In this document: positions 6,714 through 13,610 of the stretch, piece after piece | Layout of the letters: each line of letters starts with the position of its first letter | Numbering within the stretch: position 1 is the stretch's first letter | Assembly (NCBI GenBank): GCA_003135575.1 | Contig: PLCG01000092.1 | Span: 1 to 16,848 of the forward strand | Length of the DNA: 16,848 nt | Direction of reading: 5' to 3' | From: Nitrososphaerota archaeon | GTDB lineage: Archaea > Thermoproteota > Nitrososphaeria > Nitrososphaerales > Gagatemarchaeaceae | Translations under genes and position numbers: made by a program | The notes under the pieces: generated by a model | Database searches by the model: none | Told to the model about the DNA's origin: nothing | The model's input: the letters and a program-made list of their open reading frames with translations, nothing else

Positions 6714-6721
6714 GTTATAAC
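6714..6721 (+). promoter_or_regulatory. TATA-like box for the nuclease operon
   Basis: gttataac is centred about 26 bases before the GTG at 6744, which predicts leaderless initiation there. The TTG at 6738 is in frame but slightly too close. Confidence 0.5.
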
Positions 6722-6743
6722 TTGACATAGGGACAAATTGCTT

Positions 6744-8081
6744 GTGTGGAACAAGTTCGTTCCCTTCAAACCCCTGCGAGAAGAGTGGTATTACTACAAG
6801 TTTCATGATGGCAGCATCCTGAAGTTACGTTATCATCTCCATCACTTGATGAGACAGCATTTTTCCGGAGCCCTTTTCCCGCTTGGGCAGGAGGAATGCC
6901 ATCTCGAGGCAATCGGTCGCAATCTGACGAAAGCTCAACCCACGAGTTTCTCGTATCCTAAGTTAATCAAGAAAGGAGTTCTGGAATACGCCACTCCAGA
7001 GGGACAGTCAATACGCGTTCGTCCCTCATTTTATCAGGCAGTTCGAGACTTAGATTCTAGTGGACTCCCAACGTACAAGCCGCAGGTCTATTGGATAGTT
7101 GAGCAACCAATGAACGAAATCATGCCTGCGGTACTGAGGCAATCGACGTTCGTCGTCGTAGGAGGGAGCAAGAGCAAGATTGTCGAAGGAATCATGAGAG
7201 AAAAGGGGATACTAGAATGGCTGTACACGAAGGAATGGTTCCAAGTTACTAAAAATTCCAATCATCCAGCCTTCATGAGATGGAAAACCTGTAACTTGGC
7301 AATTCAGTGGGGTGGTTCTAAGCCTGATTCAATGAGGATTGAGCAAATGCTTCCTATTGCACGAGTAGCCCTCGATGCCAGCCTCTTGGTCAAGCTCACC
7401 GAAGGCGACCTGATGAACCTGTCGCCCGGGAAGATCGAAGCGGTGGGCGATGCAAAGGTCCGAAATGAGATTTCGGCACGAAAATTGGTCGCGAATCAAT
7501 TCGAAGACCTGTTTGTTGAGCTGTATACGGCCGCGTGGCACAAAAGAGTTGGCAGAACCGTAACGCTGTTGCAAGGAAACAGACTGCCGGACGTGAGGGT
7601 TGACTTTGACTCCATTCCCTTTCCTGTCTTCATAGAGTGCAAGAGATTGAAGGTATCCTCTGCGAAGACAATACAAAAGAGGATAAATGACGCCAGCAAA
7701 AAGATCGAGACCGCTTCAACAACATATCCAGATGCATACGGCGCTGCACTGCTAGACTTCTCGGCGGCGCTAGGAGCCTTTGAGGCGATTGATAATTCAA
7801 TACCAGAGAAGATGCATGACGTATTGGGAATCGTAAAGAACTGCCTGAGAGGCGAAAAGAACACTCATGTCAAGTCAGCAATTGTAGTTTGGGACGACTT
7901 CCATGTGGACGGAGAGGTTCCACAGCCGGTTCTCTTGACTTCGGGGCGTAGGGCAAAGATATTTCATCACGAAAAGAATCAAAACCCTCTTGGCCGGGAA
8001 TTTCTGTTCGAAGGTAATGCATCACACTTGCTGATGCAGCAAACTCCGGATGAGTTCATGCCTGAAAACGCAGGCATCTAA
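6744..8081 (+). CDS. PD-(D/E)XK nuclease-like protein with duplicated N-terminal domain
   Basis: The product has about 445 residues; numbering here counts from the in-frame TTG at 6738. Residues 17-40 (YYYKFHDGSILKLR) and 83-122 (EGQSIRVRP, then V-R, then GLPTYK) look like two copies of a small beta-rich domain that also occurs twice in the next gene. The C-terminal part has a restriction-nuclease-like core: Glu256 in a helix (NQFEDLFVELY), Asp285 (LPDVRVDF), then Glu300-Cys-Lys302 (FIECKR). This is the E...PD...ExK order of PD-(D/E)XK enzymes, which cut DNA or RNA with Mg2+. It is the first gene of a three-gene operon on the mobile island, so a defence or element-competition role is inferred. 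The middle region (130-245) is unrecognised. Confidence 0.65.
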   Translation: MWNKFVPFKPLREEWYYYKFHDGSILKLRYHLHHLMRQHFSGALFPLGQEECHLEAIGRNLTKAQPTSFSYPKLIKKGVLEYATPEGQSIRVRPSFYQAVRDLDSSGLPTYKPQVYWIVEQPMNEIMPAVLRQSTFVVVGGSKSKIVEGIMREKGILEWLYTKEWFQVTKNSNHPAFMRWKTCNLAIQWGGSKPDSMRIEQMLPIARVALDASLLVKLTEGDLMNLSPGKIEAVGDAKVRNEISARKLVANQFEDLFVELYTAAWHKRVGRTVTLLQGNRLPDVRVDFDSIPFPVFIECKRLKVSSAKTIQKRINDASKKIETASTTYPDAYGAALLDFSAALGAFEAIDNSIPEKMHDVLGIVKNCLRGEKNTHVKSAIVVWDDFHVDGEVPQPVLLTSGRRAKIFHHEKNQNPLGREFLFEGNASHLLMQQTPDEFMPENAGI

Positions 8082-8118
8082 ACGACTAATTACGACTGCC
8101 GTGAGCTAGGCTAGGCCA

Positions 8119-8649
8119 TTGTCTACTAGCGCACCGCCGGATTTGCCTTCGTTGATTCCGATTGACTTTAGAGTCGGTTCGGAGTTGTATTCTCGGTATC
8201 GCCTCGAGGATGGTTCAATTCTGCTTGCGAAATTCGTGGTTACAAAATTCTACGTAGTGCCTGACAATGAGCCTGGCAGTACTGTGAGGTATCATGCTTC
8301 ATCGGGTTTTGTTCTGACATGTATTTGTCCGGCTTCCCTTCGTGGCAAGCCAAGCGTTCCGATTCCTTCCCTAGAGGAATTGCGGGCCCAAGACTCAGTC
8401 GCTGTCAAAGCTATGATAGAAAATGAACCCTGGAACTATTACGACTTGTCCGATGGCACGGGTTTCTTCACAAAGCTTCGCGTAGGTGGGGTAAAGAGAA
8501 CCAAAGCGATTGGAGGGGACGGGGACCCGATCTATCTCATTGACTCGCAGACATTTGGCTTCAGGATGGGAAATGATAACGCGTACTTTCCAGTAAAGGA
8601 ATTGTCCCATTCAATGGTTGGACAGAGGAATCAGAGCATTCGTGAATGA
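8119..8649 (+). CDS. Two-domain accessory protein sharing a domain with the upstream nuclease
   Basis: The 176-residue frame starts at TTG 8119, 37 bases after the nuclease-like gene; the start is uncertain because no ATG lies nearby. Two related segments are visible. The first, residues 22-70, contains LYSRYRLEDGSILLAKFVV. The second, 104-152, contains WNYYDLSDGTGFFTKLRV then GDPIYLIDSQTF. Both follow the pattern aromatic-x-L-x-D-G-x-hydrophobic-x-K-hydrophobic, then a later Y/P-containing strand. I associate this pattern with short archaeal proteins of unknown function. It has no catalytic motif, so it is probably a binding or specificity partner of the flanking nuclease-like proteins. Confidence 0.6.
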   Translation: MSTSAPPDLPSLIPIDFRVGSELYSRYRLEDGSILLAKFVVTKFYVVPDNEPGSTVRYHASSGFVLTCICPASLRGKPSVPIPSLEELRAQDSVAVKAMIENEPWNYYDLSDGTGFFTKLRVGGVKRTKAIGGDGDPIYLIDSQTFGFRMGNDNAYFPVKELSHSMVGQRNQSIRE

Positions 8650-8661
8650 GGACTGTTCACC

Positions 8662-10032
8662 TTGTCCAGCAGGCTCTATCTCACTCGCGCGACTAGCATG
8701 CAAGTCTTCATTGATTCGCGGTCAATCGACCTTGCTCTGAAGACTGGCAACCAGTCCGCAATCACTCTGCTGAAGTATTCCAATTCGCGAGTTTTCGAGT
8801 TCATCCGGTCGCCATTCCAGTCTGATGAGAACTCGCTACTGAATGTCCCCGAGTACAAGATTAGCAATCTTGCACCTCCAGCGGTCAGAACAATAGATGC
8901 ACAGACTGGTAGACAATCAAGGAATGCGCTATTCCCGTACTTGGACAGTGACATTAACGCTACCGGATGTTATGTCTTCAATGTCCAGAGCTTGTCACCT
9001 AATCAGCTTGATAGAATGCTCCAAGTATTTGTTCAAGCGGTTTTCAACCGTAATTCTGAAGGAACGAATCTTTTCGTCACGGAGGACCGCGACCTACTCC
9101 GAAAGCGGCTTTGGTTCGAGTCACACTTTCCAGGTACTCGACTTAACATTGTGACGAGTGGCGAAGCCTGTGAAATAATGGACTTGTTCGCCAAGTACAA
9201 CGACATCTACCTGCTTGCGAGCAATTTCATTACCAGCAAGTGGCTTGTCTACTGGCTGTCCTTTAGAACGAAAATACCGTTCTTTCATGTGCCCATTCGC
9301 ACCAGTGCGGCTTCATCTTTGATATCAAGCAACTACTTGGATGGATTTTCGTCGCGGTTCGTATACCTCTTGATGGCCGTTGACGAACTAGGGACACAGC
9401 ATTACCTGGGTGTCAACAACAACACTGAAGAGAACTCGATGTATCACTTCAATTATGCAAACGGCCTCATCTCTGGTGTTTTTGACGCGTTAGCCCTGGA
9501 GACGAGACAGAAGCTAACCCTAAGCTTCGAGCGAGACGATATTCCCTGGAAAATCTCCCTATCAAATGACACCGGTGGTGATTTTCTGAGGGCTCTAAGG
9601 GACGTTAACGAACCGCTGAGGAATCACATCAACCAATACGTTGAGTACATCAACCTGATTAATGAACTGAGACAGTTGTCTGTCCATCGAGAAGGTTTTC
9701 AAAAAGTAGCCTACGCATATAGAGGACAAGAGGGTGAGACCTGGACTTCGATTTTCATTCCAACGGGATTGCCTTTGGCGAATAGGATCAAGACAATTCT
9801 TGGCGCTAATCTAATGCCATATACCTCACTAACGACGTCGGGAGTCCATGAGATACCTGGCATGGCCTATCTGCATCCTTTCTATTTCATTAAATCAGCA
9901 ACATCCAAGCTCGTTGATTTTTCGTCGAGATTTCTCGAACTATTGGGCTACCCGAATTACATTGCTTCAGTGTCAGATCGGCCGTTCAAGACTCAGGTCG
10001 AGCAATATGCTACGAACAAACTAGGATTCTAA
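8662..10032 (+). CDS. Putative PIN-like plus HEPN-like protein
   Basis: The product has 456 residues from TTG 8662, preceded by a gagg Shine-Dalgarno-like sequence at 8648-8651; ATG 8698 is an alternative start. The beginning VFIDSR (Asp18) and the later FVTEDRDLL (139-146) followed by LNIVTSGEACEIMDLF (161-176) resemble the first acidic strand and last strands of PIN ribonuclease domains. Residues 318-343 form a helical stretch ending LRQLSVHRE, where R337-x4-H342 fits the R-x(4-6)-H catalytic motif of HEPN ribonucleases. The region between and the C-terminus are unrecognised. PIN and HEPN domains are common RNA-cutting effectors in toxin and abortive-infection systems. Both assignments are motif-level only. 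Confidence 0.5.
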   Translation: MSSRLYLTRATSMQVFIDSRSIDLALKTGNQSAITLLKYSNSRVFEFIRSPFQSDENSLLNVPEYKISNLAPPAVRTIDAQTGRQSRNALFPYLDSDINATGCYVFNVQSLSPNQLDRMLQVFVQAVFNRNSEGTNLFVTEDRDLLRKRLWFESHFPGTRLNIVTSGEACEIMDLFAKYNDIYLLASNFITSKWLVYWLSFRTKIPFFHVPIRTSAASSLISSNYLDGFSSRFVYLLMAVDELGTQHYLGVNNNTEENSMYHFNYANGLISGVFDALALETRQKLTLSFERDDIPWKISLSNDTGGDFLRALRDVNEPLRNHINQYVEYINLINELRQLSVHREGFQKVAYAYRGQEGETWTSIFIPTGLPLANRIKTILGANLMPYTSLTTSGVHEIPGMAYLHPFYFIKSATSKLVDFSSRFLELLGYPNYIASVSDRPFKTQVEQYATNKLGF

Positions 10033-10110
10033 CCAGAGTCGATTTTCGAGTAATTCCAATCTGGAGCATCGCTATTCTACACGAAGTGTGCAGCAATGCC
10101 TATATGCGAA

Positions 10111-10119
10111 GTATTTACT
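10111..10119 (+). promoter_or_regulatory. TATA-like box for the winged-helix operon
   Basis: gtatttact is centred about 30 bases before the ATG at 10145. It makes that ATG a better start than the upstream GTG at 10088, and it separates this operon from the nuclease operon. Confidence 0.4.
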
Positions 10120-10144
10120 TCCACTCTGTGGAGATTCTAACCTA

Positions 10145-10417
10145 ATGCCACTTACAAAGAGAGGATATGTGGAGAAACACGAGGAGCTCATGAAACTGAT
10201 ATCGGATTCGGTCGGTCCTGGATGTTATACTGTACGCGGATTGGCGAAATCCGCGAAAATGGACCAAAGAACCGCACAGTCTCATCTCGACATCATGGCA
10301 TTGCACGGCGTTGGAGGATACATGGATGACAGCAAGAAAGTCTTTTGCACCAAGGCCGGTGTGAAGAATCTCGCTGAGAAGGTTGGCCTGCAAGTTCAAG
10401 AGCCATCAAGCGAATGA
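10145..10417 (+). CDS. Small winged helix-turn-helix protein
   Basis: This 90-residue protein has an N-terminal helix followed by CYTVRGLAKSAKMDQRTAQS and then HLDIMALHGVGGY. That is helix 2, turn and recognition helix of a winged HTH, followed by a wing-like strand (KKVFCTKAG) and a final helix. It lacks a ligand domain, so it is likely a simple DNA-binding regulator, perhaps of its own operon. Its stop overlaps the next start as ATGA, so the two are translationally coupled. The fold call is from pattern and is fairly secure; the target is unknown. Confidence 0.65.
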   Translation: MPLTKRGYVEKHEELMKLISDSVGPGCYTVRGLAKSAKMDQRTAQSHLDIMALHGVGGYMDDSKKVFCTKAGVKNLAEKVGLQVQEPSSE

Positions 10418-10602
10418 GAAAAATCCGATGCGCCGGAGTCGCAGTTGGAAAATGCGCCATTAAATGTGCGACTCTGGGCGTCGGGCTCTCGGCACCTTAC
10501 GTTACTCCCGCAATTGACGTGGGTTGTGTTAGGCCATGTGTCAAGAAGGAATACAATAGTTGCATGAACGAGCTTGCAGCAGAAATCAGTCGACTACGAT
10601 GA
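10414..10602 (+). CDS. 62-residue protein with mirror-symmetric cysteines
   Basis: The start overlaps the preceding stop (ATGA). Cysteines lie at 6, 14, 18, 38, 42 and 50, giving C-x7-C-x3-C-x19-C-x3-C-x7-C, an exactly palindromic spacing. Two helices joined by the Gly/Pro-containing middle (about 20-36) would bring C18-C38, C14-C42 and C6-C50 together as nested disulfides or metal ligands. Twin Cx3C helical hairpins of this kind occur in small TIM chaperones and alpha-hairpinins, although homology to these is not implied. No signal peptide is clear; the first half is moderately hydrophobic. The 3' end overlaps the methyltransferase frame. The function is unknown. Confidence 0.65.
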   Translation: MRKIRCAGVAVGKCAIKCATLGVGLSAPYVTPAIDVGCVRPCVKKEYNSCMNELAAEISRLR

Positions 10603-11374
10603 TTCATTGGAAGGGGATTGGTACTTGAGAAAGGGTTCTCTGATCGATGACGTTGAAGTGGACTTTGGTCCGAAGGGACCTCCAATTTGCTTCCCAAACT
10701 ATGAGCTTAGGACAATGCTGAAGCTTGGGAAGGCAAACCACGAGGACATCTTCTTTGACATGGGTTCCGGTTGGGGCCAGACAACTCTGATTGCATTGAC
10801 TGAGTTCGGCGTATCAAAGTCAGTCGGGTTCGAGAAAGACGAGGATAGGCTGCAGAAAGCCCCTCAGCGACGCGACAATTGGCTGAAGCAGCGACAAGAC
10901 ATCAAGCCGGAGAGTTGGCATTTGGTCGGCGGTGACTTCGAATACCTTTTGCGCAATGGTAAGCTAAAGGGCGAATCGTTGAAGAATGCGACTTTGATCT
11001 TTTACGGGCTTTCAACGACGCCTGACATCCTGCGAGCCATCCGCAAGGCATGGGAAGGGACTCAGGGGAGGCGTCTTGTTTACTATCACAACTGTCTATT
11101 CCCTGAGATAATGCCAACCAAGTCGATTTTCCCATTCTTCGTCTCAAGATTCCCGTTTACAAGACCAAAGACAGAGTTGGAGTGGCTTCAAAAGGTCAGC
11201 GGAAAGATGAAATCGTCGGTTAAAAAAGGACAGTTTGCAAAGGAAGAAGAATTGTGGGATGAGCTGAGCCATGATTACGACCTTAAAGCCGATCCAACAG
11301 ACATCCCCTACTACAAGCAAAGGCTGAGAATTTCGGTCAAACGAGGAGCGGAATTAGGTTCCCTGACCTTCTGA
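10574..11374 (+). CDS. Class I SAM-dependent methyltransferase
   Basis: The product has 266 residues. Residues 59-69 (IFFDMGSGWGQ) are motif I, the Gly-rich SAM-binding loop; VGFEKDED at 84-91 supplies the acidic residue for the ribose, and GGDFEYLL near 119-126 fits the later SAM-contact motif. Upstream YELRTMLKLG resembles the helix before motif I in DOT1-like protein methyltransferases, so a protein substrate is possible. The TTG at 10574 overlaps the previous gene by 29 bases; TTG 10607 would give a shorter, non-overlapping version. Cotranscription with the Cys-rich protein makes that protein a conceivable substrate, but this is inference. Confidence 0.75.
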   Translation: MQQKSVDYDDSLEGDWYLRKGSLIDDVEVDFGPKGPPICFPNYELRTMLKLGKANHEDIFFDMGSGWGQTTLIALTEFGVSKSVGFEKDEDRLQKAPQRRDNWLKQRQDIKPESWHLVGGDFEYLLRNGKLKGESLKNATLIFYGLSTTPDILRAIRKAWEGTQGRRLVYYHNCLFPEIMPTKSIFPFFVSRFPFTRPKTELEWLQKVSGKMKSSVKKGQFAKEEELWDELSHDYDLKADPTDIPYYKQRLRISVKRGAELGSLTF

Positions 11375-11496
11375 AGGCCCCTCCCTTTGCGAAGGATGGG
11401 TTCGGATGAGAGAGATTCCACTTGGCGTTTTCAATCCTCGTCTTGTTTGTTGACTTGGGTTGGGTAAGCGCCGAAGAGCGACCCCTTTTGTCACCT

Positions 11497-12399
11497 TTAG
11501 CGTGATGCACTTTCGAGAAGCCGTTCCTTTGGAATCCGCAGATAGACTATCATTGAAACCAAAAGCATAGCGTCTGCGGCCACGCCTAGCCAGTAAATGA
11601 GAGACCAATCAATTGGTGGCTCAAGAGAATGGCTCGCGTATCCCACTACTATGAAGGATAGGATTGCGAGAAAGTAGACGCTTCTTTCCCGCCGCAAGGT
11701 ATTAACCGCAGCGTATGCGAACTCAATCGCGTCGAATAATGGGTTTTTCTGCCCTTGCGCTCTTCGCACGAAGTCGGCAAATCGTCCGCGCCTCTCAAGT
11801 TCTCTTAGAGTGTCTTGCCGATTAAGCATGGCGCTCCAAGTTCTCTGTGCCCCCGCTACGTAGTAAACATAAACCAAGACAACCCAGGCAATGACCCAAT
11901 AGGCTGCAACCAGCCCGATGCTGTTGGCTGCAGTGTTGATGAGAGCAAGAAGCGTCGCAGTTCCAAAACAGGTTATGGAGAATAGCACAGACGCCATGCA
12001 TCCTCCTGCGAGTATGACGCGCCTTTCATGATCTCTATCAATTCTGTAGACACCGCATAGCTTCCCCCCGAACCACCACGCAATGCCCACCCCTACGATT
12101 AGGACGAACGCTCCGATGAATACGGCAAAAGGGAACTGAACCAAAATGAGGACCAGCGCCAAATTGACAGAATTCCCAGCAATCAGAATCATCCATCCTA
12201 GAATCCGCTCCAGGTCCAACTCATCTAATGCCGCGCCCCTAATTATTCCGACGTAGAGAGGAAATCCGATTCCTGATACGAGCATTGCAAGAGCTTCAAC
12301 GATGTTGATGAAATCGTTATTGTGAGCAACAAAGAGGATGAAGCTGGTTTCGAGAGCCAAAACCGCCACAAACGCAACATCCGTGTTATTGCGGTTCAA
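11497..12399 (-). CDS. Polytopic membrane protein of unknown function
   Basis: The product has 300 residues with about eight hydrophobic segments, near residues 8-26, 33-53, 66-87, 89-111, 128-154, 162-185, 243-261 and 268-288. A charged, probably cytoplasmic loop (about 186-240) with several Arg residues and LRELERRGRFADFVRR separates segments 6 and 7. No transporter or enzyme motif is recognised. The start is TTG, supported by an A/T box at 12425-12434. It converges on the methyltransferase gene; the 122-base gap between them has T-rich stretches but no gene. It might be an effector that acts on the membrane, but the sequence does not show this. Confidence 0.65.
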   Translation of the reverse strand: MNRNNTDVAFVAVLALETSFILFVAHNNDFINIVEALAMLVSGIGFPLYVGIIRGAALDELDLERILGWMILIAGNSVNLALVLILVQFPFAVFIGAFVLIVGVGIAWWFGGKLCGVYRIDRDHERRVILAGGCMASVLFSITCFGTATLLALINTAANSIGLVAAYWVIAWVVLVYVYYVAGAQRTWSAMLNRQDTLRELERRGRFADFVRRAQGQKNPLFDAIEFAYAAVNTLRRERSVYFLAILSFIVVGYASHSLEPPIDWSLIYWLGVAADAMLLVSMIVYLRIPKERLLESASR

Positions 12400-12424
12400 T
12401 TTCGTCGTTTCTGGCTCGTCATTT

Positions 12425-12434
12425 CTTATTTAAT
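12425..12434 (-). promoter_or_regulatory. TATA-like box for the membrane protein gene
   Basis: Read leftward the sequence is attaaataag, about 30 bases before the TTG start at 12399. Confidence 0.45.
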
Positions 12435-12447
12435 GGGTTGGTACGCG

Positions 12448-12999
12448 TTATGCAAGACAACGTCGAGTGTTGTTATACAGTCTGACTGACCCAGTTTCAT
12501 TCAGACGCTTTCTTTGATACCACAAGGTAGACTTGTTCATCTTCAGCTCCCGATGCGACTTCGTGAGAATCTTATCTTTCACAGCCTGCGTCTCGAATAT
12601 CTCCTTGACCACAACTCGTTTCAGAGCGAATTCCAGTTGGCTGCTCCGTTTCAACATGAAGTGCGCCAGTTTTCGCGCGTTCAGAATAATTTCTTCCAAC
12701 GACACAAGATACTTGAAGTGCTCGAAAAGAAAACCAACGGTCTTCTGCGACAGCATTGCCTCATAGGTGTCTGTGATGAAATGATTCTTGTCCTTGGAGT
12801 TGAGCCGCTCCAGCGTCTGGATTACCGCATAGTCCGAGTTGGTCCGCCACAGCTCCATCAGATCATAGACCAGCCCCCTGCTCTTCCTCATCTCATGGAC
12901 GAAGGGAATGGAGTTGTCGAGCCCTATCGAGTTGATGACGCGTCTGACTTAGGTCTGCAACAGGGCATACGAATAGTTCATCAGAGCATTGACGACTCC
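12448..12999 (-). pseudogene. Cas1-family integrase, C-terminal fragment
   Basis: Cas1 integrates DNA in CRISPR adaptation, and its casposase relatives mobilise casposons. Leftward reading gives VVNALMNYSYALLQT, a TAA stop (12949-12951), then VRRVINSIGLDNS, IPFVHEMRKSRGLVYDLMEL and a helical region. The end, KSTLWYQRKRL, looks like a C-terminal helix-turn-helix. NAL-NYSYALL, the catalytic-type His in FVHE and the acidic YDLMEL are Cas1 hallmarks. The N-terminal domain and the first catalytic Glu are missing, and homology stops at a second stop codon (13003-13005), about 20 bases before the 94-bp repeat. It is therefore broken twice. CRISPR Cas1 and casposase cannot be separated from this piece; no CRISPR array or PolB is present. 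Confidence 0.75.
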
Positions 13000-13025
13000 G
13001 AATTATGTCCCAAGCCCCTAATCTA

Positions 13026-13119
13026 AAAACCGCTTAAATACTCACCGAAATCCGCAAGCATAGAAGCAGTTGAGCGTCGGCGTACTTGTGGGAAGATTCC
13101 AGCCTTTCCACAACGGGCA
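13026..13119 (+). repeat. Right copy of 94-bp direct repeat (attR-like)
   Basis: It is identical to 3844-3937 and supplies the working nadM with its TATA box, leader, TTG start and first codons. If insertion was by crossover within the repeat, the promoter now used by nadM came partly or wholly from the element. Confidence 0.85.
13033..13040 (+). promoter_or_regulatory. TATA box of nadM
   Basis: cttaaata is centred about 33 bases before the TTG start, giving a predicted leader of only a few bases. An identical box lies at 3851-3858 in the left repeat. Confidence 0.6.
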
Positions 13120-13600
13120 TCTGGAGGCTGTCCGGTATGCCCTGGAAAAGGTAGACTATCTCTACATCGTCATCGGGAGCTCCCAGAAGAGCCACGAGCG
13201 AGACAACCCGTTCACCGCGGGCGAGAGGATTGCGATGATCAAGGCGGCCCTTGACTCCGGAGGCGTAAAGCCCGAGAAGTGGATGGCGGTCCCGATCGCC
13301 GACACAGAGTCGCACTCACTCTGGCCTGCGTTCCTCAGGATAACCATCCCTCCCTTCGACAGGGTCTTCACGAACGACGGCCTGACGACCAGGCTGCTGA
13401 AGGAGCAGGGCATGAAGGTCGACGCCGTGCCGTATCTCGAAAGGTCGAGCTACTCAGCGACTAATGTCCGCAACAGGATCCTCGAGATGAAGGACTGGGA
13501 GAAGCTCGTCCCGGGGCCGGTCGCAACAATGGTCAAGAGCATCGGGGGAGTCGAGAGAGTTAGAAGCATGATTCACAAAGACCTTGAAGGAGAGGAGTGA
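13070..13600 (+). CDS. nadM: Nicotinamide mononucleotide adenylyltransferase (archaeal type)
   Basis: NadM joins NMN and ATP to give NAD+ and pyrophosphate, the last essential step of NAD synthesis. The product has 176 residues, normal for archaeal NadM. GRFQPFHNGH (8-17) carries the HxGH nucleotidyltransferase motif. SHERDNPFTAGER and the C-terminal YSATNVRNRI, the counterpart of ISSTxxR, complete the active site. The start is TTG because an in-frame TAG lies just upstream and no ATG precedes the conserved GVLVGRFQP. The 5' end lies in the right 94-bp repeat, so this gene is the rebuilt target of the insertion. The aminotransferase follows 10 bases after its stop. Confidence 0.93.
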   Translation: MSVGVLVGRFQPFHNGHLEAVRYALEKVDYLYIVIGSSQKSHERDNPFTAGERIAMIKAALDSGGVKPEKWMAVPIADTESHSLWPAFLRITIPPFDRVFTNDGLTTRLLKEQGMKVDAVPYLERSSYSATNVRNRILEMKDWEKLVPGPVATMVKSIGGVERVRSMIHKDLEGEE

Positions 13601-13610
13601 GGGGGAGCCG

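Larger units (their letters stand above)
3844..13119. mobile_element. Putative integrative element in the 5' end of nadM
   Basis: About 9.2 kb is bounded by 94-bp perfect direct repeats made of the nadM promoter and 5' coding sequence. The interior is visibly richer in A+T than the flanking chromosome. It carries genes of accessory type: a surface protein, nuclease-like proteins, a winged-helix regulator, a methyltransferase, a membrane protein, a Cas1 remnant and a tRNA 3'-end relic. The right repeat rebuilds a complete nadM, while the left is followed by a stub. No intact tyrosine or serine recombinase, transposase or replication gene is visible, so the element may be degraded or mobilised in trans. 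An alternative is recombination between two related nadM loci that trapped foreign DNA. Confidence 0.7.

Noticed and set aside
6419..6769. 116-residue leftward frame ending in a RRDLNP motif
   Set aside because: RRDLNP-type peptides are the well-known mistranslation of tRNA 3' ends; it simply reads the tRNA relic antisense and spans promoter elements.
3938..13025. CRISPR array accompanying the Cas1 fragment
   Set aside because: No regularly spaced direct repeats of 24-37 bases are visible anywhere in the window.
3844..13119. Terminal inverted repeats of a DNA transposon at the island ends
   Set aside because: The ends share only the 94-bp direct repeat; I see no inverted repeat just inside either boundary.
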